This document shows positions 7,775 through 17,056 of a stretch of 64,000 nt of DNA, piece after piece. Position numbers and translations under genes: made by a program. The notes under the pieces were generated by a model, which was given only the letters and a program-made list of their open reading frames with translations, was not told the origin of the DNA and made no database searches. Numbering within the stretch: position 1 is the first letter of the stretch; every line of letters starts with the position of its first letter. The DNA comes from Haloechinothrix halophila YIM 93223 (GTDB taxonomy: Bacteria > Actinomycetota > Actinomycetes > Mycobacteriales > Pseudonocardiaceae): NCBI RefSeq assembly GCF_000504245.1, contig NZ_KI632509.1, positions 3,081,751 to 3,145,750 of the forward strand, given 5' to 3'.

Positions 7775-8587
7775 CTAGTCCGGCCGCACGGCCTCGGTGG
7801 GGGCAGCCGCGATCGCGCTCAGCACCTGCTCGGCGACCTCGCTGCGGCAGACCACCAGATCAGGCAGGAGCACCTCGCGCTGGTTGTACTCCAACGGGCC
7901 GCCATCGATCCGGCTCGTGTGGGCGCCCGCCGCCCTGGCGACGGCCACCGGCGCGGCCGAGTCCCACTCGTACTGGCCACCGGCGTGGATGTACGCGTCA
8001 GCCGTGCCGTCGATGACCGCCATCACCTTGACCCCGGCCGAGCCCATGGCGACCAGTTCCGCGCCCAGCGTCTCGGCGACGTCATGCACCAGCGCGGGCG
8101 CGCGGGTGCGGCTCACCGCGATACGCAGTGCCTGCGACGGTGCGGCCTCTGGCGCCTTGACCGACGCCGTTGAGAAGGTGACGTCCCTTGCGGGGAGCGC
8201 GACCGCACCCGCGGTCAGCTCGCCCTTCGACCACAGCGCCACGTGCACCGCCCAGTCGTCGCGGGGCGGTTCGGAGAACTCGCGCGTACCGTCAAGCGGG
8301 TCGACGATCCACACCCGGTCGGCGGCGAGTCGCGTAGCGTCACCGTGGCTCGCGAGGCTCTCTTCGCTCAGCACCGCGTCGTCCGGACGATGCTCGGCCA
8401 GCAGGCTCAGCAGCAGCTCGTTGGCTTCCCGGTCACCGGCGTTCTTGAGCTCCTTGCCCGCGAGGCCGGAATCGCGCACCTGAAGCAGCAGCCGTCCCGC
8501 CTCAGTGGCGGCCCACTCCGCGAAGGCGTGGTCGTCGGTGGCGACGGCGTCCGGCGCAACGCCCCGGGTGAATGACGATGCAGGCAC
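7775..8587 (-). CDS. cysQ: 3'(2'),5'-bisphosphate nucleotidase, CysQ type
   Basis: This 270-aa inositol-monophosphatase-fold enzyme removes the 3' phosphate from PAP/PAPS or acts on inositol phosphates, recycling the by-product of sulfate assimilation and sulfotransfer. It shows the metal-binding SEES segment, the signature [12 protein letters not shown] and the C-terminal [16 protein letters not shown]. The GTG at 8587 is preferred because GAGGGA lies 6 nt upstream; a GTG at 8614 would add nine residues without a ribosome binding site. A PAPS-using sulfotransferase gene lies about 5 kb away, which would produce PAP, but the two are not co-transcribed. Confidence 0.88.
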   Translation of the reverse strand: MPASSFTRGVAPDAVATDDHAFAEWAATEAGRLLLQVRDSGLAGKELKNAGDREANELLLSLLAEHRPDDAVLSEESLASHGDATRLAADRVWIVDPLDGTREFSEPPRDDWAVHVALWSKGELTAGAVALPARDVTFSTASVKAPEAAPSQALRIAVSRTRAPALVHDVAETLGAELVAMGSAGVKVMAVIDGTADAYIHAGGQYEWDSAAPVAVARAAGAHTSRIDGGPLEYNQREVLLPDLVVCRSEVAEQVLSAIAAAPTEAVRPD

Positions 8588-8880
8588 TGATTTCCCTCTC
8601 TTGGCGGTCGTCACAAGCGTCGAAGCCCATCATGCCCGACGCCGCACCGCAGGCCGCTGGCGCGGTGGCCGACGCCTGGACCGAGGCCACCCTGCAGAGC
8701 CCGGACCAATCGGTTAGCTCGCCTGGCGTCACTTATGACACTAAAGACGTCAACCATTCGGAGTAACAGAAACTCGATAGTATGGCCGGTTCGGGTCGTT
8801 TTTCTCCTATGTGTATGCTCCGCCCTCACTGGAAAGTGTGATCTTTATCGGAAGCTCCACAGGGGAGGGTTAGGAGACTC

Positions 8881-10104
8881 ATGCGCACGAGATCAGTTCT
8901 CACTCGCGCTGGCGCCGTCGCTATCGGCGCCACGTTCGCCCTGCTGTCGACCGCCGCGCCCGCGTCCGCCGACGACGCGACGGGCACGGTTCTCGGGCCG
9001 CGACACAACATCAGCGGTTACAAGGTGAACATGGACAGCATGACCAATCTGAACACCGCGCTGTTCGGATTGAAGCTCGACGGCGGCAATACGCTCCGCA
9101 TGTATTGCGTCGAAATCAAGGTCGATTTGCGCCACGGCGAGACGATGGTCGAGACGCCGTGGGACCAGTACCCGAATCCAGACTCCCCTTTCCACGACAA
9201 CCGCGGGAAGATCCAGTGGGTGCTGCAGAACGGATACCCGAGCGTCGACACCGACGCACTCGAAGAGGCGATCGGCGCGGACACGCTGACCGACGGTCTG
9301 TCCGAAAAGGAGGCCATCACCGGCACCCAAGCCGCGGTCTGGCGCTTCAGCGACGATGAGGAGCTTCAGCGTCCTAACGCGACGCAGGCGGGCGACGACG
9401 CCGACCAGGACGTCCTCGCGCTCTACGACTACCTGACCAGTGAGGCCAGGGACATCGAGGAGCCGACGCCGACGCTGGAGCTGGCCCCGGAGACGGCATC
9501 CGGTCAGGCTGGCGAGCGGATCGGGCCGTTCACGGTCGCTACGACAGGCGAGGTCTCCGAGCTGACGACCGACCTGCCCGAAGGCACGACGCTGACCGAC
9601 GCTGACGGCAAGGAACTGTCGGCGTCGGACATCACCGATGGCTCCGAGATCTACGTCGACGTCCCCGCGAGCATGTCAGCGAACAACGCGTCTTTCGAGA
9701 TCAAGGCCACCGGCCATGTCAACACCGGGCGGCTGTTCGTCGCAGGGAACTACGACGAGCGCAAGGCACAGTCGCTGATCGTGGCTCAGTCGGAGGACGT
9801 CACCCTCTCAGCTGGCGCCACCGCCACCTGGCAGGCCGCTCCGACGACCACGCCACCCGAGGAGACCACCTCCTCGACGCCTGCGCCGACCACGTCGTCG
9901 AGCGCCCCGACCACGTCCACGACGTCGGCCGCTCCCCCGGCGCCGACCACAACGGAGGCCCCGCCCGCCCCGGTGAGCAACGAGGATGACCTGGCCCTGA
10001 CCGGCGCCTCGATCATGACACCGCTGCTCGTCGGTGTCGGCCTCGTGATCGCCGGTGTGGGTGCGCTGATGTTCCAGCGTCGCCGCAAGAACAGCACCAG
10101 CTGA
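8881..10104 (+). CDS. Thioester-domain surface adhesin with sortase-E-like anchor
   Basis: This 407-aa cell-wall protein has a signal peptide (about 1-30, ending APASA), a thioester (TED/TQXA) domain of about 35-210, one beta-sandwich-like domain, a Pro/Thr/Ser-rich stalk (about 310-365) and a C-terminal sorting signal LALTG, hydrophobic helix and basic tail RRRKNSTS. Cys76 (in MYCVEI) and Gln150 (in TGTQAAVW) are the expected partners of an internal Cys-Gln isopeptide-like thioester used to bind host or surface amines covalently. LALTG fits LAXTG, the signal of class E sortases of high-GC Gram-positives. RBS GGGAGGG/AGGAG precedes the ATG. No sortase gene is nearby. Confidence 0.9.
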   Translation: MRTRSVLTRAGAVAIGATFALLSTAAPASADDATGTVLGPRHNISGYKVNMDSMTNLNTALFGLKLDGGNTLRMYCVEIKVDLRHGETMVETPWDQYPNPDSPFHDNRGKIQWVLQNGYPSVDTDALEEAIGADTLTDGLSEKEAITGTQAAVWRFSDDEELQRPNATQAGDDADQDVLALYDYLTSEARDIEEPTPTLELAPETASGQAGERIGPFTVATTGEVSELTTDLPEGTTLTDADGKELSASDITDGSEIYVDVPASMSANNASFEIKATGHVNTGRLFVAGNYDERKAQSLIVAQSEDVTLSAGATATWQAAPTTTPPEETTSSTPAPTTSSSAPTTSTTSAAPPAPTTTEAPPAPVSNEDDLALTGASIMTPLLVGVGLVIAGVGALMFQRRRKNSTS

Positions 10105-10122
10105 TCGGGCATTAGCAGGATC

Positions 10123-10166
10123 AACGCGGTGGTGGCCGGGCCCGCGGGCTCGGCCACTACCGCGTT
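10123..10166. terminator. Bidirectional terminator between convergent genes
   Basis: A 15-bp stem with one mismatch (10123-10137 with 10152-10166) and a GC-rich 14-nt loop lies between the adhesin gene and the convergent flavin monooxygenase gene. It can serve both transcripts. Confidence 0.75.
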
Positions 10167-10203
10167 GTCTACGCCGCGTTGGCTCCGTCCGATGCTGGAC
10201 CGG

Positions 10204-12030
10204 TCACCTCGTGTGGTGCACCTCGGCCTGCCCGTACACCGGCGTCGGGATGCCCGCGTGGCGCGCTTTCAACTGCAGCGCGAGGTACAGCGAATAGTGC
10301 CGCGACTGGTGCAGGTTGCCGCCGTGGAACCACAGCGCCTTCTGCTGGGTTGGCTTCCACATGTTGCGCTGCTCGCCTTCCCACGGCCCTGGGTCCTTCG
10401 TGGTGTCGGAACCCAACCCCCACACCTTGCCGACCCGGTCGGCGGCCTCCTGACTGATCAGGTCCGCGGCCCAGCCGTTCATCGAACCGTAGCCGGTCGC
10501 GTAGACGACCAGGTCCGCTGACAGCTCCGTGCCGTCGTCCAGCACGACCGCGTCCTCGGTGAGCCGGGTGACCTGGCCGTGCGCGAGCTTCACCTCACCG
10601 TTCGCGACCAACTCGGCGGCGCCGACGTCAATGTAGTAGCCGGACCCGCGCCGCAGGTACTTCATGAACAGTCCAGAGCCATCCTCACCCCAGTCATGCC
10701 AGAACCCGGCCCGTTCGAGCCGTTCGTAGAACTCACGGTCCCGCTCCGCCATCTGCTCGTACAGCGGAATCTGGAACTCGTGCATGATCCGGTACGGCAA
10801 CGACGCGAAGATCAGGTCGGCTTTCTCGGTGGTCACCCCAGCGGCGACCGCACGTTCGGAGTAGAGATCACCGAGCCCGATGTCCATCAGGGTGTCGCTC
10901 TTGACGATGTGGGTCGAGCTGCGCTGCACCATCGTCACGTCGGCGTCGTGCTCCCACAGCGCGCCGCAGATGTCGAACGCGCTGTTGTTGCTGCCGATCA
11001 CCACGCACCGCTTGCCCGCGTAGTCGTCCGGGCCTGGGTGTGCCGACGAGTGGTGCTGATCGCCCCGGAAGACATCTTGGCCGGGTAGTTCCGGCACGTT
11101 CGGCTTGCCGGACATGCCGGTGGCCAGCACCAACTGTTGCGGCCGCAGCGTGAGCGGCTCGCCGTCCCGCGTCACCTGGACGGTCCACTCCCCTGCCTCC
11201 TCGGCGTACGACGCCGACGTCACCTCGGTGCCCGACCAGTACGGGATCTCCATGACCTTGACGTACGACTCAAGCCAGTCCGCGATCTTGTCCTTGGGTG
11301 AGAACACCGGCCAGTTGTCCGGGAACGGAATGTAGGGCAGGTGGTCATACCAGACCGGGTCGTGCAGGCACAGCGACTTGTAGCGATTCCGCCATTGGTC
11401 ACCCGGACGCGAGTGCTTGTCCACCACCAGGCTCGGCACGCCAAGCTGTCTGAGCCGGGCACCCAGGGCGATGCCGCCCTGCCCGCCGCCGACGACGAGC
11501 GCGTATGGCTGGGTGGTCGACCCCAGCGCCTCGGCCTCCTGTTGTCGCTGCTCACACCACGTCGTGCGGTCCTTGAACGCGCCATGCGTGACGCCCTTGG
11601 GACGCCTCGTCCCACATGGTTCCTCGTGGCCCTTGAGCTCATACAGCGTGGTGAGGAACGTCCACGCCTTGGTCTCACCATCGTCGTCGACGAACCGGAC
11701 CAGGCCTTTGCCGCGACCGACGGTCGTTTCGAAGCGGAACCACGCCGTGACGACGCCGTCGGCTTCCTCTGGCGGCTCGGTGATCGTGAACCGACGTGGG
11801 CTGGTTCGTTCCAGCGTCTCGCCAAGCAGGTCGGCAACGCCCTCCGGGTGCTCGACGGTGGTGAGATTCCACGAGAAGGCGATCAGGTCGCGCCAGTAGC
11901 TGGTAGCCGCGAACATGGCGGCCGCGCGGCGGACGTCGCTCGCACGAAGCGCGTCCTCGAAGTCGTCGAACCAGGCTTCGGCTCGTCGCTGGGCGGACAT
12001 GGCTGTGGGGGCGATCAGGCTGTCAGTCAT
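10204..12030 (-). CDS. Flavin-containing monooxygenase with N-terminal SnoaL/NTF2-like domain
   Basis: This 608-aa FAD/NADPH enzyme is of the class B (FMO/Baeyer-Villiger-like) type. Residues about 15-150 resemble an NTF2/SnoaL-like fold. The FAD site is VVGGGQGGIALG (about 180-192). FRGDQHHSSAH is a version of the FxGxxxHxxx fingerprint. The NADPH site is VIGSNNSAFD, and ATGYG closes the core. The substrate is unknown; many actinobacterial relatives oxidise small hydrophobic or aromatic xenobiotics. The start MTDSLIAPT at 12030 was chosen over a codon four residues upstream. It is divergent from the GAF regulator gene, the usual sign of local regulation. Confidence 0.88.
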   Translation of the reverse strand: MTDSLIAPTAMSAQRRAEAWFDDFEDALRASDVRRAAAMFAATSYWRDLIAFSWNLTTVEHPEGVADLLGETLERTSPRRFTITEPPEEADGVVTAWFRFETTVGRGKGLVRFVDDDGETKAWTFLTTLYELKGHEEPCGTRRPKGVTHGAFKDRTTWCEQRQQEAEALGSTTQPYALVVGGGQGGIALGARLRQLGVPSLVVDKHSRPGDQWRNRYKSLCLHDPVWYDHLPYIPFPDNWPVFSPKDKIADWLESYVKVMEIPYWSGTEVTSASYAEEAGEWTVQVTRDGEPLTLRPQQLVLATGMSGKPNVPELPGQDVFRGDQHHSSAHPGPDDYAGKRCVVIGSNNSAFDICGALWEHDADVTMVQRSSTHIVKSDTLMDIGLGDLYSERAVAAGVTTEKADLIFASLPYRIMHEFQIPLYEQMAERDREFYERLERAGFWHDWGEDGSGLFMKYLRRGSGYYIDVGAAELVANGEVKLAHGQVTRLTEDAVVLDDGTELSADLVVYATGYGSMNGWAADLISQEAADRVGKVWGLGSDTTKDPGPWEGEQRNMWKPTQQKALWFHGGNLHQSRHYSLYLALQLKARHAGIPTPVYGQAEVHHTR

Positions 12031-12068
12031 GTGCTCCAGCACACACCCGCGCGCGGCGAGTCAGAAGC

Positions 12069-12084
12069 GTTGCAGCGTGTTGCA
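12069..12084. promoter_or_regulatory. Paired GTTGCA motifs, possible operator
   Basis: GTTGCA occurs at 12069-12074 and again at 12079-12084, a 10-bp step that places both on the same DNA face, inside the short divergent region between the monooxygenase and the GAF regulator. It may be an activator site for that regulator. Only the repeat is observed; binding is inferred. Confidence 0.3.
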
Positions 12085-12150
12085 TTCCGCTGACCGTGGC
12101 GCCGCTCACAGCGTGCTGCTTATCCTGAGGGGAACCTTCGCGGAGGCGAG

Positions 12151-13359
12151 ATGACGACGGCGGTTAACGGTGCGATCGCGCCCGGCACGGACCTTACGGC
12201 CCATGCGCGCGAACTGCAGCGGATCCACGACGCCGTGCTAGCCGGCGTCCGTCCGCCCGCGCGGCCGCGCGCACTAGTAGCGCGATCCTGGTCGCGGATG
12301 CTGGCGATGGGCCTTGACCCGGATGGCCGCAACACCCGCGAACACCTGCCGGCCTCGGAGATCGCACGGCTGCGTCATGAGTCGCCGCTGAGCCAGGTCA
12401 TCGACGAACTGCGTGCGGTGCTCACCAGCGTGGCCGAGGCGTCGCAGTTCCTCATGGTCGTCTGCGACGCGGACGGCATCGTGCTGTGGCGCGAGGGCTC
12501 CACCCGGGTCCGGATCGTCGCCGACGGGCTGGGTTTCGTGGCGGGCGCGCGATGGACCGAGCACGTCGTCGGGACCAATGCGATCGGCACGGCGCTCGCC
12601 GAGCGAGCCCCGGTGGAGCTGTTCTCGGCAGAGCATTTCGAACACACGCAACATCCGTGGTACTGCACCGCGGCGCCGGTGCACGATCCACGCACCGGGG
12701 ATCTCGTCGGGGTGGTCGACGTGAGCGGACCCGCGCTGACTCTGCACCCCGCGATCGGCTCGCTGGTGCGGAGCGCGGTCCGGCTCGCGGAAGCTCGACT
12801 GTGGCGCTGGCACCAGGACCGGCTGGATCAGCTGCGCCGGGCGACCGAACCTTTGCTCGGCACGCGGTCCGGCCCGCTGCTCGTGGTCGATGACCACGGC
12901 TGGGTCGCCCATCACTCCGGCATCGCCGCGAGGGACCGGATCGAAGCCCCGCGCCCAGACCGCGCCCTCGCCGTGCCTGGCATGGGCTTGTGTCTCCCGG
13001 AACGCATCACCGATGGCTGGCTGGTCCGCCCGCGCGACCGCGATGGCACCATCACCGCGCGGCTCGACCTCACCGGGGAGCCGGTGCTGGAAGTCCACTC
13101 GGACGAGGCGGGTTGGCGGACCTCACTCACCCGGCGGCACGCGCAGATCCTGCGCGCGCTGAGCGAGGCTGACGCCGACGGACTGACGGCAGGCCGGCTG
13201 AGCACGATCCTTTTTGGCGACGCCGAGCACGCGGTGACCGTCCGCGCGGAGATCTCCCGGCTGCGACGCGTCGTCGGGGCGCTGGTCACGCCGAATCCGT
13301 ACCGGCTTGCCGACGGCGTCACCGTCACGGTCGATCAGCCAGGCGAACCCGGGTCGTAG
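12151..13359 (+). CDS. GAF-domain transcriptional regulator (AcoR-like, lacking AAA+ domain)
   Basis: This 402-aa protein has an N-terminal helical segment typical of AcoR-type activators (SWSRMLAMGLDPDGR), a GAF sensory domain (about 90-230, with TEHVVGTNAIGTALA and HPWYCTAAPVHDP) and a C-terminal winged-helix segment (about 325-395, HAQILRALSEADADGLTAGRLS). The sigma-54 AAA+ module of true AcoR is absent, as expected in an actinomycete. Divergent transcription suggests that it senses the substrate of the neighbouring flavin monooxygenase. RBS GGAGGCG precedes the ATG by 5 nt. Confidence 0.85.
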   Translation: MTTAVNGAIAPGTDLTAHARELQRIHDAVLAGVRPPARPRALVARSWSRMLAMGLDPDGRNTREHLPASEIARLRHESPLSQVIDELRAVLTSVAEASQFLMVVCDADGIVLWREGSTRVRIVADGLGFVAGARWTEHVVGTNAIGTALAERAPVELFSAEHFEHTQHPWYCTAAPVHDPRTGDLVGVVDVSGPALTLHPAIGSLVRSAVRLAEARLWRWHQDRLDQLRRATEPLLGTRSGPLLVVDDHGWVAHHSGIAARDRIEAPRPDRALAVPGMGLCLPERITDGWLVRPRDRDGTITARLDLTGEPVLEVHSDEAGWRTSLTRRHAQILRALSEADADGLTAGRLSTILFGDAEHAVTVRAEISRLRRVVGALVTPNPYRLADGVTVTVDQPGEPGS

Positions 13360-13475
13360 CTCACGGCAGCTCCGCCACGAGCCGCCCCGGTCCACCAGGT
13401 GAGCGGATGCGCGGAACCCGATCGCGTTATCGTTCCCGGTAATCGCGCGGGAACACGAGAAGACAGAGGTACGGG

Positions 13476-14744
13476 TTGACCCAGGACACAGCCGCACAGC
13501 GCCGTTACCCGACGGTGTATCTCCACATCGGCACGCCGAAGTCGGGAACGACGTTCCTGCAGGACGTGCTGGGACACAACCGGCAGCGCCTGGCTGAGCA
13601 GGGCGTCCTGTGGCCCGGCAGCACGTGGGGGGACCAGGTGCATGCCGTGCGTGATCTCGCGAATATCACTCCCGCTGACCATCGGCGCGGAGAGACGGCC
13701 GGAGCGTGGCAGCGTCTCGTCGACGAGATCCACGCCTGGGACGGTCACAGCGCGATCGTGTCGATGGAATGGCTGGTGGACGCCAAGCCACGGCACATCC
13801 GGCGCGCGATTGACAGCCTCGCTCCCGCGGACGTCCACGTCATCCTGACCGGGCGCGACCTCGCGCGCAATGTCCCGGCCAGTTGGCAGGAGGACATGCG
13901 GAACTGGTTCACCTACACCTGGCAGGAGTACCTCGCCGCCGTGACCGACCCGGAGTCGGCCACCCTCGAGGTCGGCACGCGGTTCTGGCGCCAGCAAGAC
14001 CTCGGCGCCATCCTGCGCCGGTGGGGCAAGGCGGTCCCCGCCACGCGCATGCATGTCCTCACCGTCCCGCCACCAGGGTCGGACCCGCGGTTGCTGTGGC
14101 AGCGCTTCGCCGAGACCACCGGCATCGACGCTGCCGACTACGACGTCCCACCAAAGGGGCGCAACGTATCGCTGGGTGTGGTCTCGGCGGAATTGATGCG
14201 ACGCGTCAACACCGTCGCCCGCGAACGCGGCCTGCGGTGGAAGCCCAGCGAACGTCTCCTCAAGCAGGTACTCGGCAAGCGGGTGCTGACCCGGCGCAGC
14301 GATCACGAACCGTCGCTCGCGCTACCGGCTGAGCTCTACCCGTGGGCTATCGACCAGGGCAAACGCATCGCCGACGATGTCGCCCATGCTGGGGTGCATG
14401 TCAGCGGCGACCTCGCCGAACTCATCCCGGATCCGGCCGCCGCGCGCGGAACCACCACGCCGGACACGATCAGCGACCGTGAGCTGCTTGAGGCGGCGAT
14501 CGACGGGATCGTCGGCATAGTCGGCGCGGTGAACCGCATGCAACGGACCGGAGCGCTGCCAACCAGTGGCGATGAGCCAGCCCCGAAGCGGTGGTCCGCG
14601 CCGGCGGATCGGATGAAGGAACTGCTGGCCGAGGGTACCCAGCGAGTAGCCCGGAATGATGTGCTGCGTCGTGCCTGGCACACCGCACGTCGCAGAACGA
14701 TGCTCGCCCAGCGCCGGATCAGCCGCCGTCGACCGCCTCGGTAG
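13476..14744 (+). CDS. PAPS-dependent sulfotransferase-like protein
   Basis: This 422-aa protein opens with the sulfotransferase 5'-phosphosulfate loop HIGTPKSGTTFLQ (about 16-28) and has a later VILTGRDLARNVPASWQ segment matching the 3'-phosphate-binding Arg/Ser region. It should move sulfate from PAPS to a carbohydrate, lipid or small molecule; the acceptor cannot be told from sequence. The C-terminal ~80 residues are basic and low in complexity. The start is a TTG preceded by GACAGAGG; no alternative start is better. It converges on the multicopper oxidase gene with a 29-bp gap. Confidence 0.83.
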   Translation: MTQDTAAQRRYPTVYLHIGTPKSGTTFLQDVLGHNRQRLAEQGVLWPGSTWGDQVHAVRDLANITPADHRRGETAGAWQRLVDEIHAWDGHSAIVSMEWLVDAKPRHIRRAIDSLAPADVHVILTGRDLARNVPASWQEDMRNWFTYTWQEYLAAVTDPESATLEVGTRFWRQQDLGAILRRWGKAVPATRMHVLTVPPPGSDPRLLWQRFAETTGIDAADYDVPPKGRNVSLGVVSAELMRRVNTVARERGLRWKPSERLLKQVLGKRVLTRRSDHEPSLALPAELYPWAIDQGKRIADDVAHAGVHVSGDLAELIPDPAAARGTTTPDTISDRELLEAAIDGIVGIVGAVNRMQRTGALPTSGDEPAPKRWSAPADRMKELLAEGTQRVARNDVLRRAWHTARRRTMLAQRRISRRRPPR

Positions 14745-14773
14745 TCGCCGCTACGTCGCATGTGGACAGTGAC

Positions 14774-16186
14774 TCAGGTGTAGACGACGGTGGTCATCAT
14801 CCCGGCGGCCATGTGGTACTCGTTGTGGCAGTGGGTCACCCAATCGCCGGGATTGTCGGCCACGAAGAAGGCGTCCACGGCGCTCTTCGCGGGCACCAGC
14901 GCGGTGTCCTTGCGGGGGCCGAAGCCGCCGTCGGGATTGATGACCTGGAACGTGTGGCCGTGCAGGTGCATCGGGTGCGGCATCATCGTCCGGTTCACGT
15001 ACCGCAGCCGGACGCCCTCGCCGCTTCGCACCGGCAGCGGAGTGTGCTCGCCGAACACCGCGTCGTTGATCTTCCAGATGAAGTGATGCATGTCGCCGGT
15101 CAGGACGGCATCGTGCTCGCGGTCGGGCCGTCCGGTCAGCGTGACGTCGTCGGTGGCGACGAAGCCGGTGCCGAGCAGCGGGCAGGTGTCCAGCTCCCGA
15201 GGGTGAGCGTGTGGCCCAGGCGCGGCGCCACCTGATGTCCGGACGACCGCCATCGCCGTGCCGTGCTTGCCTTCCGGGTGAGCGACCAGCGGGAACACGC
15301 CGTCGCCGAGCTCGACGATCGCGTCGATCCGTTCCGACATTCCCAGCAGCAGGCTCTGCGTCTCGCGCTGGCGCACCGGGAAGCCATCCGTGTGGGTGAC
15401 CCGGAAGCGGTGGTCGCCCAGCGCCACCCGGAAGATCGTGTCCGCGGCCGCGTTGATGATGCGCAGCCGCACCCGCTGTCCCGGCCTGCCAGTGAACGTC
15501 CTCGGGGCCTCCGGCACCCTGCCGTTGATCAGATAGTAGGCGTAGTCGTGCACGTCCCCCAGGTGCATGCCGAGGTGACCCAGGCACGGGTCGTCGTAGT
15601 CACCACCGTGGTGACCGCCGCTGCGGAGGTGGTGGAAGACCTCCTCTGGGTTCGTGCCGGTGCCGTCGAGCCAATCGTCGAGCACGATGATCCACTCGTG
15701 GTCGTAGTCGCCCGGCTCATCCGGGTCGTCGACAATCAGCGGAGCGTACAGGCCCCGGTCGGTCTGCAGCTGGCCGTGGGAGTGCAACCAGAACGTGCCC
15801 GCGTCCGGCGGAGTGATGACGTAGCGGTACTCCTCCCCCGGCCGGACCGGATCCTGCGTCACCCCGGGCACGCCGTCCATCGCGTTGGCGATCCGCAGCC
15901 CGTGCCAGTGGATCGTGCTGTCGGCGGGCAGATGGTTCTTCAGTCGCACCTCAACTGGCTCACCCGCGCGGACGCGCAACTCCTTGCCCGGCAGCCGATC
16001 CCCGTACACCCAGGTCTTCACGATCGGGCCGCCGAGGTCGATCTCGCGGACGTTCGCGTCATAGACGTGCTTGCGCAGCGTGGATTGCACGCCACGACCC
16101 GCGGCGCCCGTCGTCAGCGCGGCGGCACCTGTGGCCAGCGTTCCGGTCAGAAACGCCCGCCTTCCGATACTCGAACCAGACCACAC
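14774..16186 (-). CDS. Tat-exported multicopper oxidase
   Basis: This 470-aa laccase-like cuproenzyme oxidises phenols, metals or bilirubin-type substrates with reduction of O2 to water outside the membrane. A Tat signal (IGRRAFLTG, then a hydrophobic stretch) occupies the first ~35 residues. All four copper motifs are present: IHWHG, FWLHSHG, HPMHLHGH and HCHNEYHMAAGM, with a Met axial ligand. The GTG at 16186 is chosen because GAGGAGGGG lies just upstream; the longer frame to 16345 has no ribosome binding site and would spoil the Tat signal. It is divergent from a LexA-like repressor gene, 184 bp away. Confidence 0.92.
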   Translation of the reverse strand: MWSGSSIGRRAFLTGTLATGAAALTTGAAGRGVQSTLRKHVYDANVREIDLGGPIVKTWVYGDRLPGKELRVRAGEPVEVRLKNHLPADSTIHWHGLRIANAMDGVPGVTQDPVRPGEEYRYVITPPDAGTFWLHSHGQLQTDRGLYAPLIVDDPDEPGDYDHEWIIVLDDWLDGTGTNPEEVFHHLRSGGHHGGDYDDPCLGHLGMHLGDVHDYAYYLINGRVPEAPRTFTGRPGQRVRLRIINAAADTIFRVALGDHRFRVTHTDGFPVRQRETQSLLLGMSERIDAIVELGDGVFPLVAHPEGKHGTAMAVVRTSGGAAPGPHAHPRELDTCPLLGTGFVATDDVTLTGRPDREHDAVLTGDMHHFIWKINDAVFGEHTPLPVRSGEGVRLRYVNRTMMPHPMHLHGHTFQVINPDGGFGPRKDTALVPAKSAVDAFFVADNPGDWVTHCHNEYHMAAGMMTTVVYT

Positions 16187-16241
16187 GAGTTGCCCCTCCT
16201 CGGCGTCGTGCGACGAGCCGTCACGCGCGGTAGCGGTGTCA

Positions 16242-16254
16242 GCCCAAAGTGGGC
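16242..16254. promoter_or_regulatory. GCCCA-AAG-TGGGC palindrome in the divergent MCO/lexA-like region
   Basis: A perfect 5-bp inverted repeat with a 3-bp centre lies between the two divergent starts. A second, weaker one (GGGC-GT-GCCC, 16348-16357) abuts the candidate -10 of the LexA-like gene. Neither is a canonical actinobacterial SOS box (GAAC-N4-GTTC type). They may be operators of this LexA paralogue. Confidence 0.3.
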
Positions 16255-16357
16255 GAAATGTTAACGCCCGCATACCGCCGAGGGATCCGCCAATCGGAGC
16301 AATGCCGCGCAGTCGGACGGCGCCGTGGCACCCGATCGAGCACACGTGGGCGTGCCC

Positions 16358-16363
16358 TACGAT
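16358..16363 (+). promoter_or_regulatory. Candidate -10 box of a leaderless lexA-like transcript
   Basis: TACGAT is followed after 7 nt by the GTG start at 16371, and there is no Shine-Dalgarno sequence. This is the spacing of a leaderless actinobacterial transcript. Confidence 0.45.
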
Positions 16364-16370
16364 TCCGCAG

Positions 16371-17030
16371 GTGAGCTTCTACGATGATCTTGACCCATTC
16401 GAGCACCTGGACACCTCGACACTGCCGCCGCGGCAGCAGCGCATCCTGGTCGCGATCCGGGATTGGGTCATCCGGTACGGGTACTCGCCGAGTACGCGGC
16501 AGATCGGCGACGTCGTCGGGCTGCGGTCATCGTCGTCGGTGTCGAAACACCTGGCGAACCTGGAGGAGAAGGGGTTCCTACGGCGCAGTGCCACGATGTC
16601 CCGGCCGATCGACGTACGGGACTTCCTGCGGGATTCCTCGACGCGGGAGCCCGCCGACTCGGTGAGCGTTCCCGTTGTCGGTGATATCGCCGCGGGCACT
16701 CCCATCGCGGCGGACGAGCACATCGATGACATGATGACGCTGCCTCGCGGCCTAACCGGGCGTGGCACCGTGTTCGGGTTGCGGGTGCGCGGTGATTCGA
16801 TGATCGACGCCGCGATCTGCGACGGCGACATCGTCATCGTGCGCCAGCATTCCGAAGCACATTCCGGCCAGATCGTCGCCGCGCTGCTCGACGAGGAGGC
16901 CACCGTCAAGGTGTATCGCCGCCGCAACGGCCACGTCTACTTGGAGCCGCGCAACCCGAACTACGACGTCATCGACGGCGACGAAGCCGTCGTGCTGGGC
17001 ATCGTCGCGTCGGTGTTACGCAACGTCTGA
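16371..17030 (+). CDS. LexA-like repressor / S24 self-cleaving regulator
   Basis: This 219-aa protein has a LexA winged-helix domain (about 18-85: PPRQQRILVAIRDWV, then STRQIGDVVGLRSSSSVSKHL) and an S24 peptidase domain (about 97-219). The Ala108-Gly109 scissile bond (DIAAGTP), the catalytic Ser143 (RGDSM) and Lys180 (ATVKVY) are all in place, so RecA-stimulated self-cleavage should work. The DNA-recognition helix and N-terminal extension differ from classical actinobacterial LexA, and canonical lexA neighbours are absent, so this is probably a paralogue. GTG start, probably leaderless. The divergent multicopper oxidase gene is a possible target. Confidence 0.88.
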   Translation: MSFYDDLDPFEHLDTSTLPPRQQRILVAIRDWVIRYGYSPSTRQIGDVVGLRSSSSVSKHLANLEEKGFLRRSATMSRPIDVRDFLRDSSTREPADSVSVPVVGDIAAGTPIAADEHIDDMMTLPRGLTGRGTVFGLRVRGDSMIDAAICDGDIVIVRQHSEAHSGQIVAALLDEEATVKVYRRRNGHVYLEPRNPNYDVIDGDEAVVLGIVASVLRNV

Positions 17031-17056
17031 ACGCGGGAACGTCGGGACCTGAGGCG

